NCBI RefSeq assembly: GCF_003151135.1
Contig: NZ_QEQK01000011.1
Coordinates: forward strand, 100,448-164,447
DNA length: 64,000 nt
Direction of reading: 5' to 3'
Source: Abyssibacter profundi
GTDB lineage: Bacteria; Pseudomonadota; Gammaproteobacteria; Nevskiales; OUC007
Below are positions 46,468-59,993 of the stretch, piece after piece. Numbering within the stretch: the stretch's first letter is position 1; the number at the start of each line of letters is the position of its first letter. The translations under genes were made by a program, and so were the position numbers. The notes beneath the pieces were generated by a model, which was given only the letters and a program-made list of their open reading frames with translations, did not search any database and was not told the origin of the DNA.

Positions 46468-47139
46468 GTGTTTGAACATATTGGACTAGCCGTCATCTTC
46501 GGCCTGATTCTCCTGTCCATGCTGCTGGTGTGGCAGGCCCGCGCGCGGGCGCGGCAGGCCGGCAGCGAGTTCTGGGAAATGGCGCGCCGCCAGCATGTGG
46601 ATGCGGCCATGCGCCTGGGTCAGGCCGCCGTGGTCTGTCTGATGGTGGCAGGGCTGGTCGCCTTGCCCGTGCTGTTCGGCATGTTCCGGCAGGATGCCGG
46701 TCAGCAGGCCGTGCTGGCAGAGCAGAGCGCGCGACTGGCGCGGCTCGAGGCCGAGATCCAGCATCACCAGGCCCACCGTCACGACCTGGCCGATGCCAAT
46801 GACGTGTTGCAGGCAGAGCTTGAGGGCCTGCGGGAGCAACTCACGGGCTTGCGCACAGCCCTGAATGACGCGCAACAGCGCGTCCGGCTCCTGATCGATG
46901 GCCTGCCCGTCAGAACATCGCCCTATGTCACAGCCACCCTGGTCCGCGATGCCCCCGGGGGGACCGTCATTTCCTCGATTGAATCCGGTGCCTGGGTCAA
47001 TCTTCGGCATGCGCCGGTGGCCGAGGTCGATGGCAAGCGATGGGTGCCCATCACCGACGACTCCGGTCAGCCTGGCTGGGTGGCTGACAGCCTGCTGGAG
47101 CTTAATCCGGACGTCATGGCTTTGTTGGAATCGTCCTAG
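46468..47139 (+). CDS. Membrane-anchored coiled-coil protein with C-terminal SH3b domain
   Basis: 223 residues from GTG 46468 with AAGGAG 12 nt upstream. Two membrane helices (about 4-22 and 49-70), a coiled coil (about 76-130, AEQSARLARLEAEIQHHQAH and on) and a bacterial SH3 domain (about 148-210, with VNLRHAPVAEVDGKRWVPI and GQPGWVADSLLEL). SH3b domains bind peptidoglycan peptides or partner proteins. I do not recognise a named gene. The 271 nt upstream contain no gene that I can support. Confidence 0.75.
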   Translation: MFEHIGLAVIFGLILLSMLLVWQARARARQAGSEFWEMARRQHVDAAMRLGQAAVVCLMVAGLVALPVLFGMFRQDAGQQAVLAEQSARLARLEAEIQHHQAHRHDLADANDVLQAELEGLREQLTGLRTALNDAQQRVRLLIDGLPVRTSPYVTATLVRDAPGGTVISSIESGAWVNLRHAPVAEVDGKRWVPITDDSGQPGWVADSLLELNPDVMALLESS

Positions 47140-47220
47140 ACATGATCGCCGGGTTTGATGGCCGCCATGGTCGTGTCACCTGGGGCACTACAATAGCCGT
47201 CTAACCCAAGGAACTCCCCC

Positions 47221-48039
47221 ATGCTTGTTCATCCCAATTTTGATCCGGTGGCGATCTCGCTCGGCCCGATCAAGGTGCATTGGTACGGTCTGTCCTACCT
47301 GATCGGATTCACCCTGGCCTGGGCGTTGGGCCGCTACCGGGCGTCCAAGCCCGACTGGCCCTGGACCAAGGATCAGATCTCGGATCTGTTGTTCTACGTG
47401 GTGCTGGGCATCATTATCGGCGGCCGTCTCGGCAGCGTGTTGTTCTACAACTTCGATGCGTTTCTCGAGAACCCGTCGATGATCTACAAGGTCTGGCAGG
47501 GTGGCATGAGCTTCCACGGTGGCCTGATAGGCGTGATGGTCTGCCTGATTTTCTACGCGCGCAAAGTGCAGAAATCGTTCTGGGAAGTCGGCGACATGGT
47601 GGTGGTGCTGGCGCCGGCAGGCATCTTTTGCGGGCGGATTGGCAACTTCATCAACGGCGAATTGTGGGGCGGCCCCACGGACCTGCCCTGGGGCATGGTG
47701 TTCCATCATCCGGCGGCCGGCGATTTTCCGCGGCACCCCTCGCAGTTGTACGAGGCCGGCCTGGAAGGGCTGTTGCTGCTGACGATTCTTTGGGTCTTCA
47801 CGCTACGGCCTCGACCGCGCATGGCAGCCTCAGGACTGTTCCTGGTGTTGTATGCCGTCTTTCGTTCACTCATCGAGTTCGTCCGCGAGCCCGACGCCCA
47901 CATTGGCTACCTGGCCTGGGGCTGGGTCACCATGGGGCAGGCCTTGTCGCTGCCCATGCTGATTGCCGGCGCGGTGTTGCTCGCAATCGCCTACACGCGC
48001 AGGATTTACGACCGCCCGTTGGATGCCGCCCGCTCATGA
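47221..48039 (+). CDS. lgt: Prolipoprotein diacylglyceryl transferase
   Basis: 272 residues, seven membrane helices. Adds diacylglycerol to the lipobox cysteine of prelipoproteins in the inner membrane. [43 protein letters not shown] and the Lgt signature [17 protein letters not shown] are present, then [13 protein letters not shown] and [20 protein letters not shown] overlap with thyA. A putative lipoprotein client is encoded at 49.3 kb. Confidence 0.97.
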   Translation: MLVHPNFDPVAISLGPIKVHWYGLSYLIGFTLAWALGRYRASKPDWPWTKDQISDLLFYVVLGIIIGGRLGSVLFYNFDAFLENPSMIYKVWQGGMSFHGGLIGVMVCLIFYARKVQKSFWEVGDMVVVLAPAGIFCGRIGNFINGELWGGPTDLPWGMVFHHPAAGDFPRHPSQLYEAGLEGLLLLTILWVFTLRPRPRMAASGLFLVLYAVFRSLIEFVREPDAHIGYLAWGWVTMGQALSLPMLIAGAVLLAIAYTRRIYDRPLDAARS

Positions 48040-48869
48040 AGCAGTATCTCGACCTGATGCAACACGTGCTGGACCACGGCACCGACAAAAGTGACCGGAC
48101 GGGAACTGGCACGCGGTCGGTGTTTGGCTACCAGATGCGCTTTGATCTGGCCGACGGGTTCCCGATGGTCACGACCAAGAAACTGCATTTGCGCTCGATT
48201 ATTCACGAGCTGCTGTGGTTTATTGCCGGCGACACCAACACCGCTTATCTCAAGGCCAATGGGGTGTCGATCTGGGACGAGTGGGCGACCGAAGACGGGG
48301 ATCTCGGGCCGGTTTACGGTAAGCAATGGCGTGCCTGGGAAGGACCGAATGGCGTGGTGGTGGATCAGCTGGCCGAACTGGTCCACAACCTGAAGACGAA
48401 TCCGGATTCCCGGCGCCACGTGTTGTCGGCATGGAACCCCACGGTGCTGCCCGATCCGAGCAAGTCGCCGGTGGAGAATGCCGAGGCCGGCCTGCAGGCC
48501 CTGCCGCCCTGTCATTGCCTGTTCCAGTTTTATGTCGCCGACGGCAAGCTCTCCTGCCAGCTGTACCAGCGCAGTGCGGACATCTTTCTCGGTGTGCCGT
48601 TCAATATCGCGTCCTACGCATTGCTAACGATGATGCTGGCGCAGGTCTGCGGGTATCAGCCCGGCGACTTCGTGCATACGCTGGGCGATGCGCACCTGTA
48701 TTCCAATCACTTGGAACAGGCGGCCCTGCAGCTCACCCGCCAGCCGTATCCGCTGCCGACCATGCATTTGGATGCCAGTGTCACGGACATTGAAGCCTTC
48801 CGATTCGAGCACTTCCGATTGGAGGGCTATACCTCGCATCCGCACATCAAGGCCCAGGTGTCGGTGTGA
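48036..48869 (+). CDS. thyA: Thymidylate synthase
   Basis: 277 residues from ATG 48036, overlapping the lgt stop. dUMP plus methylene-tetrahydrofolate gives dTMP and dihydrofolate. [39 protein letters not shown], catalytic Cys in [12 protein letters not shown] (Cys159), [20 protein letters not shown] and HIKAQVSV at the end. About 13 residues longer than E. coli ThyA, because of an insertion just before the catalytic site ([15 protein letters not shown]). Overlaps folA by GTGA. Confidence 0.97.
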   Translation: MKQYLDLMQHVLDHGTDKSDRTGTGTRSVFGYQMRFDLADGFPMVTTKKLHLRSIIHELLWFIAGDTNTAYLKANGVSIWDEWATEDGDLGPVYGKQWRAWEGPNGVVVDQLAELVHNLKTNPDSRRHVLSAWNPTVLPDPSKSPVENAEAGLQALPPCHCLFQFYVADGKLSCQLYQRSADIFLGVPFNIASYALLTMMLAQVCGYQPGDFVHTLGDAHLYSNHLEQAALQLTRQPYPLPTMHLDASVTDIEAFRFEHFRLEGYTSHPHIKAQVSV

Positions 48870-49360
48870 GGCTGATCGCCGTGGTCGCGGCCGATGAGGC
48901 CAACGTCATCGGTGTGGACGGTGATCTGCCCTGGCGTTTGCCGAATGATCTCAAGCATTTCAAGGCCGTGACCCTGGGCCATCCCGTATTGATGGGGCGC
49001 AAGACCTACGAATCGATTGGTCGCCCCTTGCCAGGGCGGCTCAATCTGGTGCTGACGCGTCAGGCCGACTGGCGGGCTGAGGGCGTGACGACCGTGCAGA
49101 CGCTGGAGCAGGCCGAAGCGGTGGTAGGTCCGGCTGCGGAGGTCATGGTGATTGGCGGCGGTGAAATTTATCGCCTGCTGTGGTCGCGTATCGACGCCAT
49201 TGAGCTGACACGGGTCCACACCCGACTGGACGGGGACACCTATTTCCCGGCCTTTGCCGCGCCAGGCTGGGTGTGTCGGTCGTCGGAGCGACATGCCGCA
49301 GACCCCCGCCATGCCTACGACTACAGTTTCGAACGATGGGAGCGCCTGTCGTCAGCCTAG
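48866..49360 (+). CDS. folA: Dihydrofolate reductase
   Basis: 164 residues from GTG 48866. Reduces dihydrofolate with NADPH, closing the cycle with Thy[37 protein letters not shown] has the catalytic Asp, [23 protein letters not shown] is the NADPH site, and [12 protein letters not shown] follows. Its 3' end overlaps the next gene by 25 nt, so the lgt-thyA-folA-hydrolase genes are one compact operon. Confidence 0.97.
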   Translation: MRLIAVVAADEANVIGVDGDLPWRLPNDLKHFKAVTLGHPVLMGRKTYESIGRPLPGRLNLVLTRQADWRAEGVTTVQTLEQAEAVVGPAAEVMVIGGGEIYRLLWSRIDAIELTRVHTRLDGDTYFPAFAAPGWVCRSSERHAADPRHAYDYSFERWERLSSA

Positions 49361-50196
49361 CGCGCCGCATTCGATTGCGACGCGGCGTCCCGGTGTTCGG
49401 GGTGTGGCTGCTGGGCCTTGGCCTGTCGGCCTGTCTGGCCCCTCCGTACGAGACCGGTCCCGCGGCCGAGATCGCAGCGTCGGCGCAGACCTTCCAGCAG
49501 TCCGTGAATGGTCGCTCCCTGCACTGGGTCGAAGTCGGCCCCGCAACCAGTCTGCCCGTTCTGATGCTGCACGGCACGCCAGGCCGCTGGCAGGCCTGGG
49601 GGGACTATCTGAATGCCCCGGCACTTGCAGGCTTGCGTCGCATCGCCATTGATCGGCCCGGCTTTGGCAATAGCGCGGCGGGTGGGGTGGAGACCAGCCT
49701 GCAACGCCAAGCCGATTGGCTGGCCAATCTCTACGCAGACCGGGGGCCGCTACTGGTGGTCGGCCATAGTTTGGGTGGCTCGCTGGCCCTGCGGCTGCTG
49801 CGTGACCACCCTGAACTGGTCCGAGGCGTGGTCCTCGTCGCGGCATCGCTGGACCCGGCGGCCGAGGCGCCGCGCTGGTTTAATCGTGTCGCTCAGTGGC
49901 CGCCTGTCCGCTGGCTGTTACCCGAGCCCTTGGCGCGGGCCAATGCCGAGGTGATTGCATTGCAGCACGAGCTGCGGGCGCTCTGGGCCGATTGGACACC
50001 GGACGCCACGCCGGTGGTGCTGATCCAGGGGATGGAGGATCGCCTGGTCTGGCCCCAGACCGCAGACTTTGCCGAGGCACGCTGGCCATCGCAGACCCTG
50101 CAAGTTCAGCGCTTGGAGCAGGCCGGCCATTTTGTCCTGTGGGATCAGCCGGACATCGTGATCGAGGCCATTGTGCAGCTGGCGATGGCCCGATGA
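49336..50196 (+). CDS. Alpha/beta hydrolase, probable lipoprotein
   Basis: 286 residues from ATG 49336. The N-terminus has a basic stretch, a hydrophobic segment and a lipobox LSAC (Cys33), suggesting a lipid-anchored envelope protein, although the n-region is long. The hydrolase core has oxyanion LMLHGTPGRWQAW, nucleophile elbow VVGHSLGGSLAL (Ser145), acid in LIQGMEDRLVWP and His in EQAGHFVLWDQPD. Substrate unknown. The next gene, an outer-membrane barrel, starts inside its stop codon. Confidence 0.85.
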   Translation: MGAPVVSLARRIRLRRGVPVFGVWLLGLGLSACLAPPYETGPAAEIAASAQTFQQSVNGRSLHWVEVGPATSLPVLMLHGTPGRWQAWGDYLNAPALAGLRRIAIDRPGFGNSAAGGVETSLQRQADWLANLYADRGPLLVVGHSLGGSLALRLLRDHPELVRGVVLVAASLDPAAEAPRWFNRVAQWPPVRWLLPEPLARANAEVIALQHELRALWADWTPDATPVVLIQGMEDRLVWPQTADFAEARWPSQTLQVQRLEQAGHFVLWDQPDIVIEAIVQLAMAR

Positions 50197-51479
50197 CCGC
50201 GTTCCTCCGCGGGTTGTTGATGGTTTGGCCGGGCTTGGTGGTTGCGGCCGTGGCGCCGCCGCTGGAGCCGTTACCCGAGCGCCACCCGGAGATTCGGGCC
50301 ATCGAATTCGAGGGCAATGCCATCACCGAACCGCGGGTGATGGCGCGCGAGCTCACCATCGCGGTGGGTGAGGCGGCGGAGCCCCAGCGCATCCAGGCCA
50401 GCCGGCAGGCGCTGCTCAACCTGGGCTTGTTCAAGCAGGTGATCGTCGATCTGCGACCGGTCGACCAGGGTGTGGCCGTGGTCTTTACCGTGGTCGAAAA
50501 GTGGTACCTGCTGCCGTACCCGCGGCTGGACTACAACAGTGATCGCGAATTCGCCTTTGGTTTCAAGCTGGACTGGTCCAACGTCAACGGCTTGAACCAC
50601 GACGTAGAGGCATTGATCTCTCGGCAGGAAAATGCGGAGGAAGATCGGGGCGATGCCACGGAGTTCGAGTTCGATTACTTTGCGCCGTATTTCCTGGAGT
50701 CGTCGGTTGATTTCGGCCTGGATGTGTCCCACGACATCACGCCCATCGAGGAGGACACGCCCAGCGGCGACACCATTAGCTATAAGGAAGATTACTCCCG
50801 GTTCAGCGTGCTGGCGCTACGCCGACTCACGCCGGGGGGTGGGAGTCAGGGCTGGCGACTGGGTGGGGGGCTGCTCTGGCAGAACGAAACCCTGCGTGGG
50901 GCCGAGGCGCCGGCCGAAAATGGCATGGCCACCGCGCTGGTCCTGCAGGGGCAGTACGAGCAACTCGATGACCGCCTCTACAGCGTGGCGGGTTACAGCT
51001 TTGGATGGCGCATCGAGGCCGCCAGCGCCGATATCGCCTCCGATTACGATTACATCGACATCACGATCCGATCATTCAGCGCCATTCCGCTGGGTCAGAC
51101 CCCGCATCAGACGCTGCGCGTGGTTGCCGATGCCGGGTCTTATCATGGCGGTCCCCGGAACTTCGACGCCCATGCCCTGGGTGGCGGCGGCAATCTACGC
51201 GGATTCGACAAGGACGAATTCGAGGGCGATGTCTACTGGCGGCTGTCGCTGGAATACCAGCGCCCGCTGTTCGGCTACAAGCCCGTGCGTGGATTGCTGG
51301 TCATGGATGCCGGCCGGGTTTACGACGATTTCGACAAGCTGACACTCAGCCACATCCAGGCGGACCTGGGCATTGGGCTGCGCTGGCGCATCCAGACCTT
51401 CGTCAACCTCACCATGGAGATCGGTTACGCCTGGCCGCTGACCCGGGGCGGCTCGGAGCCGTTCTTCGGTAAGTTGTAG
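50193..51479 (+). CDS. Small Omp85/BamA-TamA-type outer membrane protein
   Basis: 428 residues from ATG 50193 (ATGA overlap). Signal peptide about 1-20, one POTRA-like domain (about 34-102: IRAIEFEGNAITEPRVMARELTI, LLNLGLFKQVIVDLRPVDQG), then a beta barrel ending in GIGLRWRIQTFVNLTMEIGYAWPL. GGGGNLRGFDKDEFEGDVYW in the barrel matches the Omp85 RGF/Y motif of strand-lid loop 6. BamA has five POTRAs and TamA three, so this is a reduced member; partner unknown, the upstream lipoprotein-like hydrolase being a candidate. Confidence 0.8.
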   Translation: MTAFLRGLLMVWPGLVVAAVAPPLEPLPERHPEIRAIEFEGNAITEPRVMARELTIAVGEAAEPQRIQASRQALLNLGLFKQVIVDLRPVDQGVAVVFTVVEKWYLLPYPRLDYNSDREFAFGFKLDWSNVNGLNHDVEALISRQENAEEDRGDATEFEFDYFAPYFLESSVDFGLDVSHDITPIEEDTPSGDTISYKEDYSRFSVLALRRLTPGGGSQGWRLGGGLLWQNETLRGAEAPAENGMATALVLQGQYEQLDDRLYSVAGYSFGWRIEAASADIASDYDYIDITIRSFSAIPLGQTPHQTLRVVADAGSYHGGPRNFDAHALGGGGNLRGFDKDEFEGDVYWRLSLEYQRPLFGYKPVRGLLVMDAGRVYDDFDKLTLSHIQADLGIGLRWRIQTFVNLTMEIGYAWPLTRGGSEPFFGKL

Positions 51480-51562
51480 CCCCGGTGGCGGGCACTGCGG
51501 TCAGTGTCTGGCACCGGTGGCTATGCCATTATCCCGCTCCAACATTCATTGACGGAGGCGAC

Positions 51563-51820
51563 ATGTCCGACCTCAACGCGGCATTCGAACAAGCGCAAAA
51601 GGACATCAAAACCCTGACCGAGCGGCCCAGCAATGATGATTTGCTAAGCCTTTATGCCCTGTACAAGCAGGGTGCCGAAGGGGATGTGTCGGGCAAGCGC
51701 CCGGGCATGCTGGATATGGTGGGTCGCGCCAAGTACGACGCCTGGGCCAAGCTCAAGGGCACGGACAGCGACACGGCCAAGCAGCAGTACATCGACAAGG
51801 TCCAGAGCATGCTCGGCTAA
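51563..51820 (+). CDS. Acyl-CoA-binding protein
   Basis: 85 residues from ATG 51563 with GGAGG upstream. Four-helix [39 protein letters not shown], then [22 protein letters not shown], keeping the Tyr, Lys and Trp residues that hold the CoA moiety. It binds medium and long acyl-CoAs. The family is common in eukaryotes and patchy in bacteria. TAATG overlap with the acyl-CoA dehydrogenase suggests it delivers or buffers that enzyme's substrate. Confidence 0.93.
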   Translation: MSDLNAAFEQAQKDIKTLTERPSNDDLLSLYALYKQGAEGDVSGKRPGMLDMVGRAKYDAWAKLKGTDSDTAKQQYIDKVQSMLG

Positions 51821-52992
51821 TGCCGAGCCCATTTGATTGGAGCGACCCGCTCCGTCTGGACGACCAGCTGGAGGCCGACGAGCGCGCCCTGCGCGACGCG
51901 GTTCGCGACTACGCCCGGGGCGCCTTGCTGCCCCGGGTTGTCGCTGCGTTTCGGCACGGCGAGTTTGATCGCGAAATCCTGCGCGAAATGGGTGGGCTCG
52001 GCATGCTGGGTCTGTCGCTGGATGGACCGGGGTGCCCGGGTGGCTCGCACGTCGCCTACGGCTTGGCCGCACGCGAGATCGAAGCGGTGGACTCGGGCTA
52101 CCGGTCGGCGTTGTCGGTGCAAAGCAGCCTGGTGATGTATCCGATTCATGCCTTCGGGTCGCAGGAACAGCGCCAGCGTTGGTTGCCGGCGTTGGCCGCC
52201 GGCACCGCTGTGGGCTGCTTCGGTCTGACCGAACCCGATCATGGTTCCGACCCGGGTGGCATGAAAACCCGCGCCACGCCGGATGCCGGTGGCTGGCGCC
52301 TGGATGGCGCCAAAACCTGGATTACCAACGCACCCATCGCCGACCTGCTGCTGATCTGGGCCAAGGACCCGGAGGATGTCATCCGCGGGTTTCTGGTCGA
52401 ACGGGGTGCCAATGGGCTGAGCACACCGACGATCGAGGGCAAGTTCAGCATGCGCGCGTCGGTGACCGGGCAAATCGTGCTCGATGGCGTCCGCATCGAC
52501 GATGCGGCGCGGTTGCCTGGGGTCGAGGGGCTGAAAGGACCGTTCTCCTGCCTCAACAAGGCACGTTACGGCATTAGCTGGGGCGCGATGGGCGCGGCGG
52601 AGGCCTGCTGGAAGGCCGCACGGCAATATGCACTGGATCGGACCCAGTTTGGCCGGCCGCTGGCCGCCACCCAGCTGGTGCAGAAGAAGCTCGCCGACAT
52701 GCAAACCGAGATTGCCCTGGGCCTGCAGCTCTCGCTGCGTTTGGGGCGACTACTGGATGCCGGTCAGGCCAGCCCGGAGATGATCTCGCTGGCCAAGCGC
52801 AATGCCACGGGGAAGGCCCTGGACATTGCCCGGGCGGCGCGGGACATCCACGGCGGAAACGGCATTGTCGACGAGTACCACGTGATCCGCCATCTGATGA
52901 ATCTGGAAACGGTGAATACCTACGAGGGGACGCATGATGTGCATGCGCTAATCCTCGGACGGGCGCAGACCGGCATCCAGGCGTTCTTCTAG
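51820..52992 (+). CDS. gcdH: Glutaryl-CoA dehydrogenase
   Basis: 390 residues. FAD acyl-CoA dehydrogenase fold. [22 protein letters not shown] at the start, [66 protein letters not shown], and the catalytic Glu in [16 protein letters not shown] near the end are characteristic of GcdH, which oxidises and decarboxylates glutaryl-CoA to crotonyl-CoA in lysine and tryptophan breakdown. It is co-translated with the acyl-CoA-binding protein. Confidence 0.94.
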   Translation: MPSPFDWSDPLRLDDQLEADERALRDAVRDYARGALLPRVVAAFRHGEFDREILREMGGLGMLGLSLDGPGCPGGSHVAYGLAAREIEAVDSGYRSALSVQSSLVMYPIHAFGSQEQRQRWLPALAAGTAVGCFGLTEPDHGSDPGGMKTRATPDAGGWRLDGAKTWITNAPIADLLLIWAKDPEDVIRGFLVERGANGLSTPTIEGKFSMRASVTGQIVLDGVRIDDAARLPGVEGLKGPFSCLNKARYGISWGAMGAAEACWKAARQYALDRTQFGRPLAATQLVQKKLADMQTEIALGLQLSLRLGRLLDAGQASPEMISLAKRNATGKALDIARAARDIHGGNGIVDEYHVIRHLMNLETVNTYEGTHDVHALILGRAQTGIQAFF

Positions 52993-53198
52993 GCGGTCGC
53001 ACCACCACCTCCTGCCACGCGCCGGCACCGCCCGCAGCGGCGGTCCGGCCGTTGATCGGCTTGACGCGTATGTACAGCGTTGGAGCCGCCTAGGGTGTTG
53101 GTATGGGATTTGCTCCCCTGTCGCACTTTATCGTCAAACACCACGGACGACGCACTGACCCAAGGATCGGGCAGATCTTTTTCTTGGACGTGACAACC

Positions 53199-55316
53199 AT
53201 GCAACAACATTCTGTGAATTCCCTACGCGGCCTGGTGGCCGGCGTTCTGGCGCTTGGGGCCTGTGCTGCACAGGCTGCGGACACCACGCCGGCTGGCGGT
53301 ACGCTGTCCATCGACACGCCGGTACTGACCTTTGCCGGCAGCACACCCGCCGGCGCCAACGTCAGCGGTGTCTGCTTCGCCAATACCGTGGATTGTGATG
53401 AGTTCGCACTCACGGTCGAGCTGCCCGGTGACGCCCTGGAGGTCTACGACAACCTGAAGATTCGCGTGTCCATAGCGGCCGAGTTCGACGATGAAACGGG
53501 GGACTACGACCTGTATGTGCATGATGCCGGCGGCAACGAGATTGCCGCGTCGGCGACGGCTTCGGGCTCCGAGTCCACCGAATTCCCCGCCGTGGCAGGG
53601 ACGACCGACTACACGGTCTACATCCTGCCGTTCCTGGTCGCTGCGAATAGCTACGAGGGCACGGTCGAGTTGATCGGGCTGGACAGTGGATCGGGCGGCG
53701 GTGCTGGCGGCGCGACCGGCCTGCCGGCCGATGTGCCGTTAACCGACGTTCCGCGGTCCGTGGTGGCCGTGATCGACTCGGGCGTCAACCCCTACCATGC
53801 GTTCTACCATGCTGGCAGCCCGATCTACAGCGATGCCGCGCCCAGCGCGGTTAGCCTGCCGGTACTGGACGACTTCGGCATCGGTGGCGACTGTGCCATT
53901 GAGCTGACCCGCACGGGCGATTTTGCGGCCGACTACCAGGCCGATCTCGATAGCGGGCTTTGGGAGCAGGCAGCGGCCTGCGACATGGTCTGGTTCGTGG
54001 GCACCAACGTCATTGCCAAGTCCTTTGGGCCGGGCACGCGTCCGTTCCTGCCGGATGACGAGGGCGATACCCATGGCGTCGGCACATCGGCATCGGTGTT
54101 GTTCGCCAACCCCGAAGCTGTGGTCGTGTTCATCGAGGGCATCTCGGATGCCGCCGAGACCTTTGCGATGACGCATCCGGCCATCGACATCATTACGACC
54201 AGCTACGGGCCGATTGGCAGCATCCCGGGAACTGGGCACCTCAACGACAGCTTCACGGGCAGTTATGCCTTCGGCAAGCTGCATTTTGGTGCCTGCGACA
54301 ACACGCCCTCGACGGCCTTGCAGGATTCGACCTGTGGTCCTTGGTGGAGCGTGGGCATTGCCGGTTTCGAGGAAACCCAGGCCAACGAGCCGGGAGACTC
54401 GTCCAACGGCCGTCAGGTGCTGTCCGGGACCTTCCCCGACTTCATCGCCGATTTCACACAGACGCTGCCGTACTGCGCCGAGTGTGAAGATGGCTATGAC
54501 GATGGGGTTGGTGGGACCAGCTTTGCCACGCCGCGCTCTGCGGGGACGGCCTCGAAGATTCTGCTGGAGGCCCGGCGCGCACTGAACTACCTGGGTGGTC
54601 CCTATGTGGGCCAGGGGCGTCCGCTGATGGCCGCCGGTATTCTCAATGGCCAGCCGGTGACGTTCTCCAACTGGCAGCTGCGTCGCGCGCTGGAAGAATC
54701 GGCCTGGGTGCCGGGCTCGGCGGACTACGATCCGGCGCTGGGTGTGACCGACATTGCCGTGCCGATCAATGATGCAGCGCCCTGGGTGCAGCTGGGCTGG
54801 GGTGTGATCACACCCGTGGACGCGGCCGGTGTGGTGGCGAATACGTTGGCCCTGCTGGGCATTGCCGAGGCGGAAGTGCCTGGCAAGGATGCCGGTTTCT
54901 GCGAATTCCAGAATGGGCTGATCGCCACGCGCAAGCTGTTCTGGGACACGGTGGCGGTGGACAGCGAAACCTTCCTCAACGCACCCAGCCCGGATCCGTA
55001 TGTCTACTGCGACAGCACGGCGGCGCTGACGGCGGATGTCGGTGATGGCAGCCCGCAGGACAGCGATGGCGACACCGTGACCGATGACGTCGACAACTGT
55101 CCGGTGACGCCGAACACCGATCAGGCCGATGGCGATGCCGACGGCACGGGCGATGTCTGTGAAAAGGGCGCAACTGGCGAAGGCGGTCCACAGCAGGGCG
55201 GGGAAGAACCTGACCCGGTGGATACCGCGCCGAGTGGGTCCTCCGGTGCGATTCCTCTGGGGGCCTTGCTGCTGCTGATGCTGGCCGGCTTCCGGGGGCG
55301 TCAGTCGCGTCGCTAG
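53199..55316 (+). CDS. Secreted S8 (subtilisin-type) serine peptidase with calcium repeat and C-terminal sorting tail
   Basis: 705 residues from ATG 53199; an upstream in-frame start would place 32 residues before the signal peptide. Signal peptide about 1-26 (CAAQA). A pre-peptidase-like beta domain follows (about 65-160, DYDLYVHDAGGNEIA). The S8 domain has Asp193 (VVAVIDSGVNPYH), His292 (DTHGVGTSASVL) and Ser441 (GGTSFATPRSAGTA). A thrombospondin type 3-like calcium segment (DSDGDTVTDDVDNCPVTPN, then QADGDADGTGDVC) leads to SGSSG, one hydrophobic helix and GRQSRR, resembling a GlyGly-CTERM sorting signal. Stand-alone gene; substrate unknown. Confidence 0.88.
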   Translation: MQQHSVNSLRGLVAGVLALGACAAQAADTTPAGGTLSIDTPVLTFAGSTPAGANVSGVCFANTVDCDEFALTVELPGDALEVYDNLKIRVSIAAEFDDETGDYDLYVHDAGGNEIAASATASGSESTEFPAVAGTTDYTVYILPFLVAANSYEGTVELIGLDSGSGGGAGGATGLPADVPLTDVPRSVVAVIDSGVNPYHAFYHAGSPIYSDAAPSAVSLPVLDDFGIGGDCAIELTRTGDFAADYQADLDSGLWEQAAACDMVWFVGTNVIAKSFGPGTRPFLPDDEGDTHGVGTSASVLFANPEAVVVFIEGISDAAETFAMTHPAIDIITTSYGPIGSIPGTGHLNDSFTGSYAFGKLHFGACDNTPSTALQDSTCGPWWSVGIAGFEETQANEPGDSSNGRQVLSGTFPDFIADFTQTLPYCAECEDGYDDGVGGTSFATPRSAGTASKILLEARRALNYLGGPYVGQGRPLMAAGILNGQPVTFSNWQLRRALEESAWVPGSADYDPALGVTDIAVPINDAAPWVQLGWGVITPVDAAGVVANTLALLGIAEAEVPGKDAGFCEFQNGLIATRKLFWDTVAVDSETFLNAPSPDPYVYCDSTAALTADVGDGSPQDSDGDTVTDDVDNCPVTPNTDQADGDADGTGDVCEKGATGEGGPQQGGEEPDPVDTAPSGSSGAIPLGALLLLMLAGFRGRQSRR

Positions 55317-55334
55317 GCGGCAGCACGTTGAGTC

Positions 55335-55363
55335 CATAGCGGCGGCCATGAGCCGCCGCTATG
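55335..55363 (+). terminator. Hairpin after the S8 peptidase gene
   Basis: A perfect 12-bp stem CATAGCGGCGGC/GCCGCCGCTATG with a CATGA loop, 18 nt past the stop, followed by CTTTGGG. The short T-run makes it an imperfect but likely terminator. Confidence 0.65.
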
Positions 55364-55412
55364 CTTTGGGCCAGGATGCCCGGATTTCCCGGCAGACAGT
55401 CGAGACAAAATC

Positions 55413-55814
55413 ATGAAAGCGTTTCTGCAAATGTTGCTGCTGGGCCTGGTCCTGGCGCTCGGGCCCATGGCAGGGTCTCAGGCCGCCGATAAGCCGGCCG
55501 CAGTGCTGTTCCACGCCGACTGGTGCCTGAATTGCAAGCTGATGAAGCCGAGGCTGGCGGCCCTACAGCAGCAGTATGGTGACCGGATCGAGTTCATTCG
55601 CGTGGACTACACCACGGATGCGGGACGCGCCGAGGGCAAGGCGCTGGCCAAGGCCCGGGGCTTTGCCAAGCTGTATGGCGAGAATCGGGCGACGGGCTGG
55701 GTGGCCTTGCTCAAGCCGGATGGGACGGAGGCAGGTGCCCTGCACGTGACGATGGAAGATGCCGAGATGCAGCGCGCATTGGAGGATTTACTGGCGGCCA
55801 GCGAGTCATCCTAA
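55413..55814 (+). CDS. Exported thioredoxin-like protein
   Basis: 133 residues. Signal peptide about 1-25 (SQAA), then a thioredoxin fold with VLFHADWCLNCKLMKP, CxxC = Cys38-Leu-Asn-Cys41. The C-terminal part of DsbD has a related VMLDLYADWCVACK site, so this may be a stand-alone periplasmic reductase or thiol sensor. GYGENRATGWVALLKPDG-like text replaces the usual cis-Pro loop, where GWVALLKPD lacks an obvious cis-Pro before the strand. Monocistronic; converges on hrpA. Confidence 0.8.
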   Translation: MKAFLQMLLLGLVLALGPMAGSQAADKPAAVLFHADWCLNCKLMKPRLAALQQQYGDRIEFIRVDYTTDAGRAEGKALAKARGFAKLYGENRATGWVALLKPDGTEAGALHVTMEDAEMQRALEDLLAASESS

Positions 55815-55832
55815 CCCGCTCAGATCCGGTGC

Positions 55833-59726
<3,894 letters not shown>

Positions 59727-59993
59727 GCAGTGTGGACGCAGTGGGCGTCGGGGGAGGCCGGAGTTTACTGGTTTAGTGACCTGTAAGTAGCGGGGCCTCA
59801 GTCCTGGCGCTCTAACCTGGGCTACCCAATGGACCTGTCAGAGCGGGCTTTGAATAGCACCTCAAGAAGACGGATCGTTACCTCTGCTTGTCGATGGCCT
59901 TGGAGATTTCACCAGCTTCAGTGAAGTGTTCGCGAGAACGGGGTAAAAGCCTAAAGAATGACGCTGCGCTAAGCGTTTTACGTACGGTATGAC
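59727..59993. other. 267-nt intergenic region hrpA | SDR
   Basis: No gene seen. It should carry the hrpA promoter. Base composition drops in G+C here and stays lower to the end of the window. A weak ACGCT/AGCGT hairpin with TTTTA lies near 59959-59979. Confidence 0.5.

Noticed and set aside
53739..55349. 536-codon minus-strand open frame
   Set aside because: Antisense to the S8 peptidase, whose catalytic triad and signal peptide are clear on the other strand.
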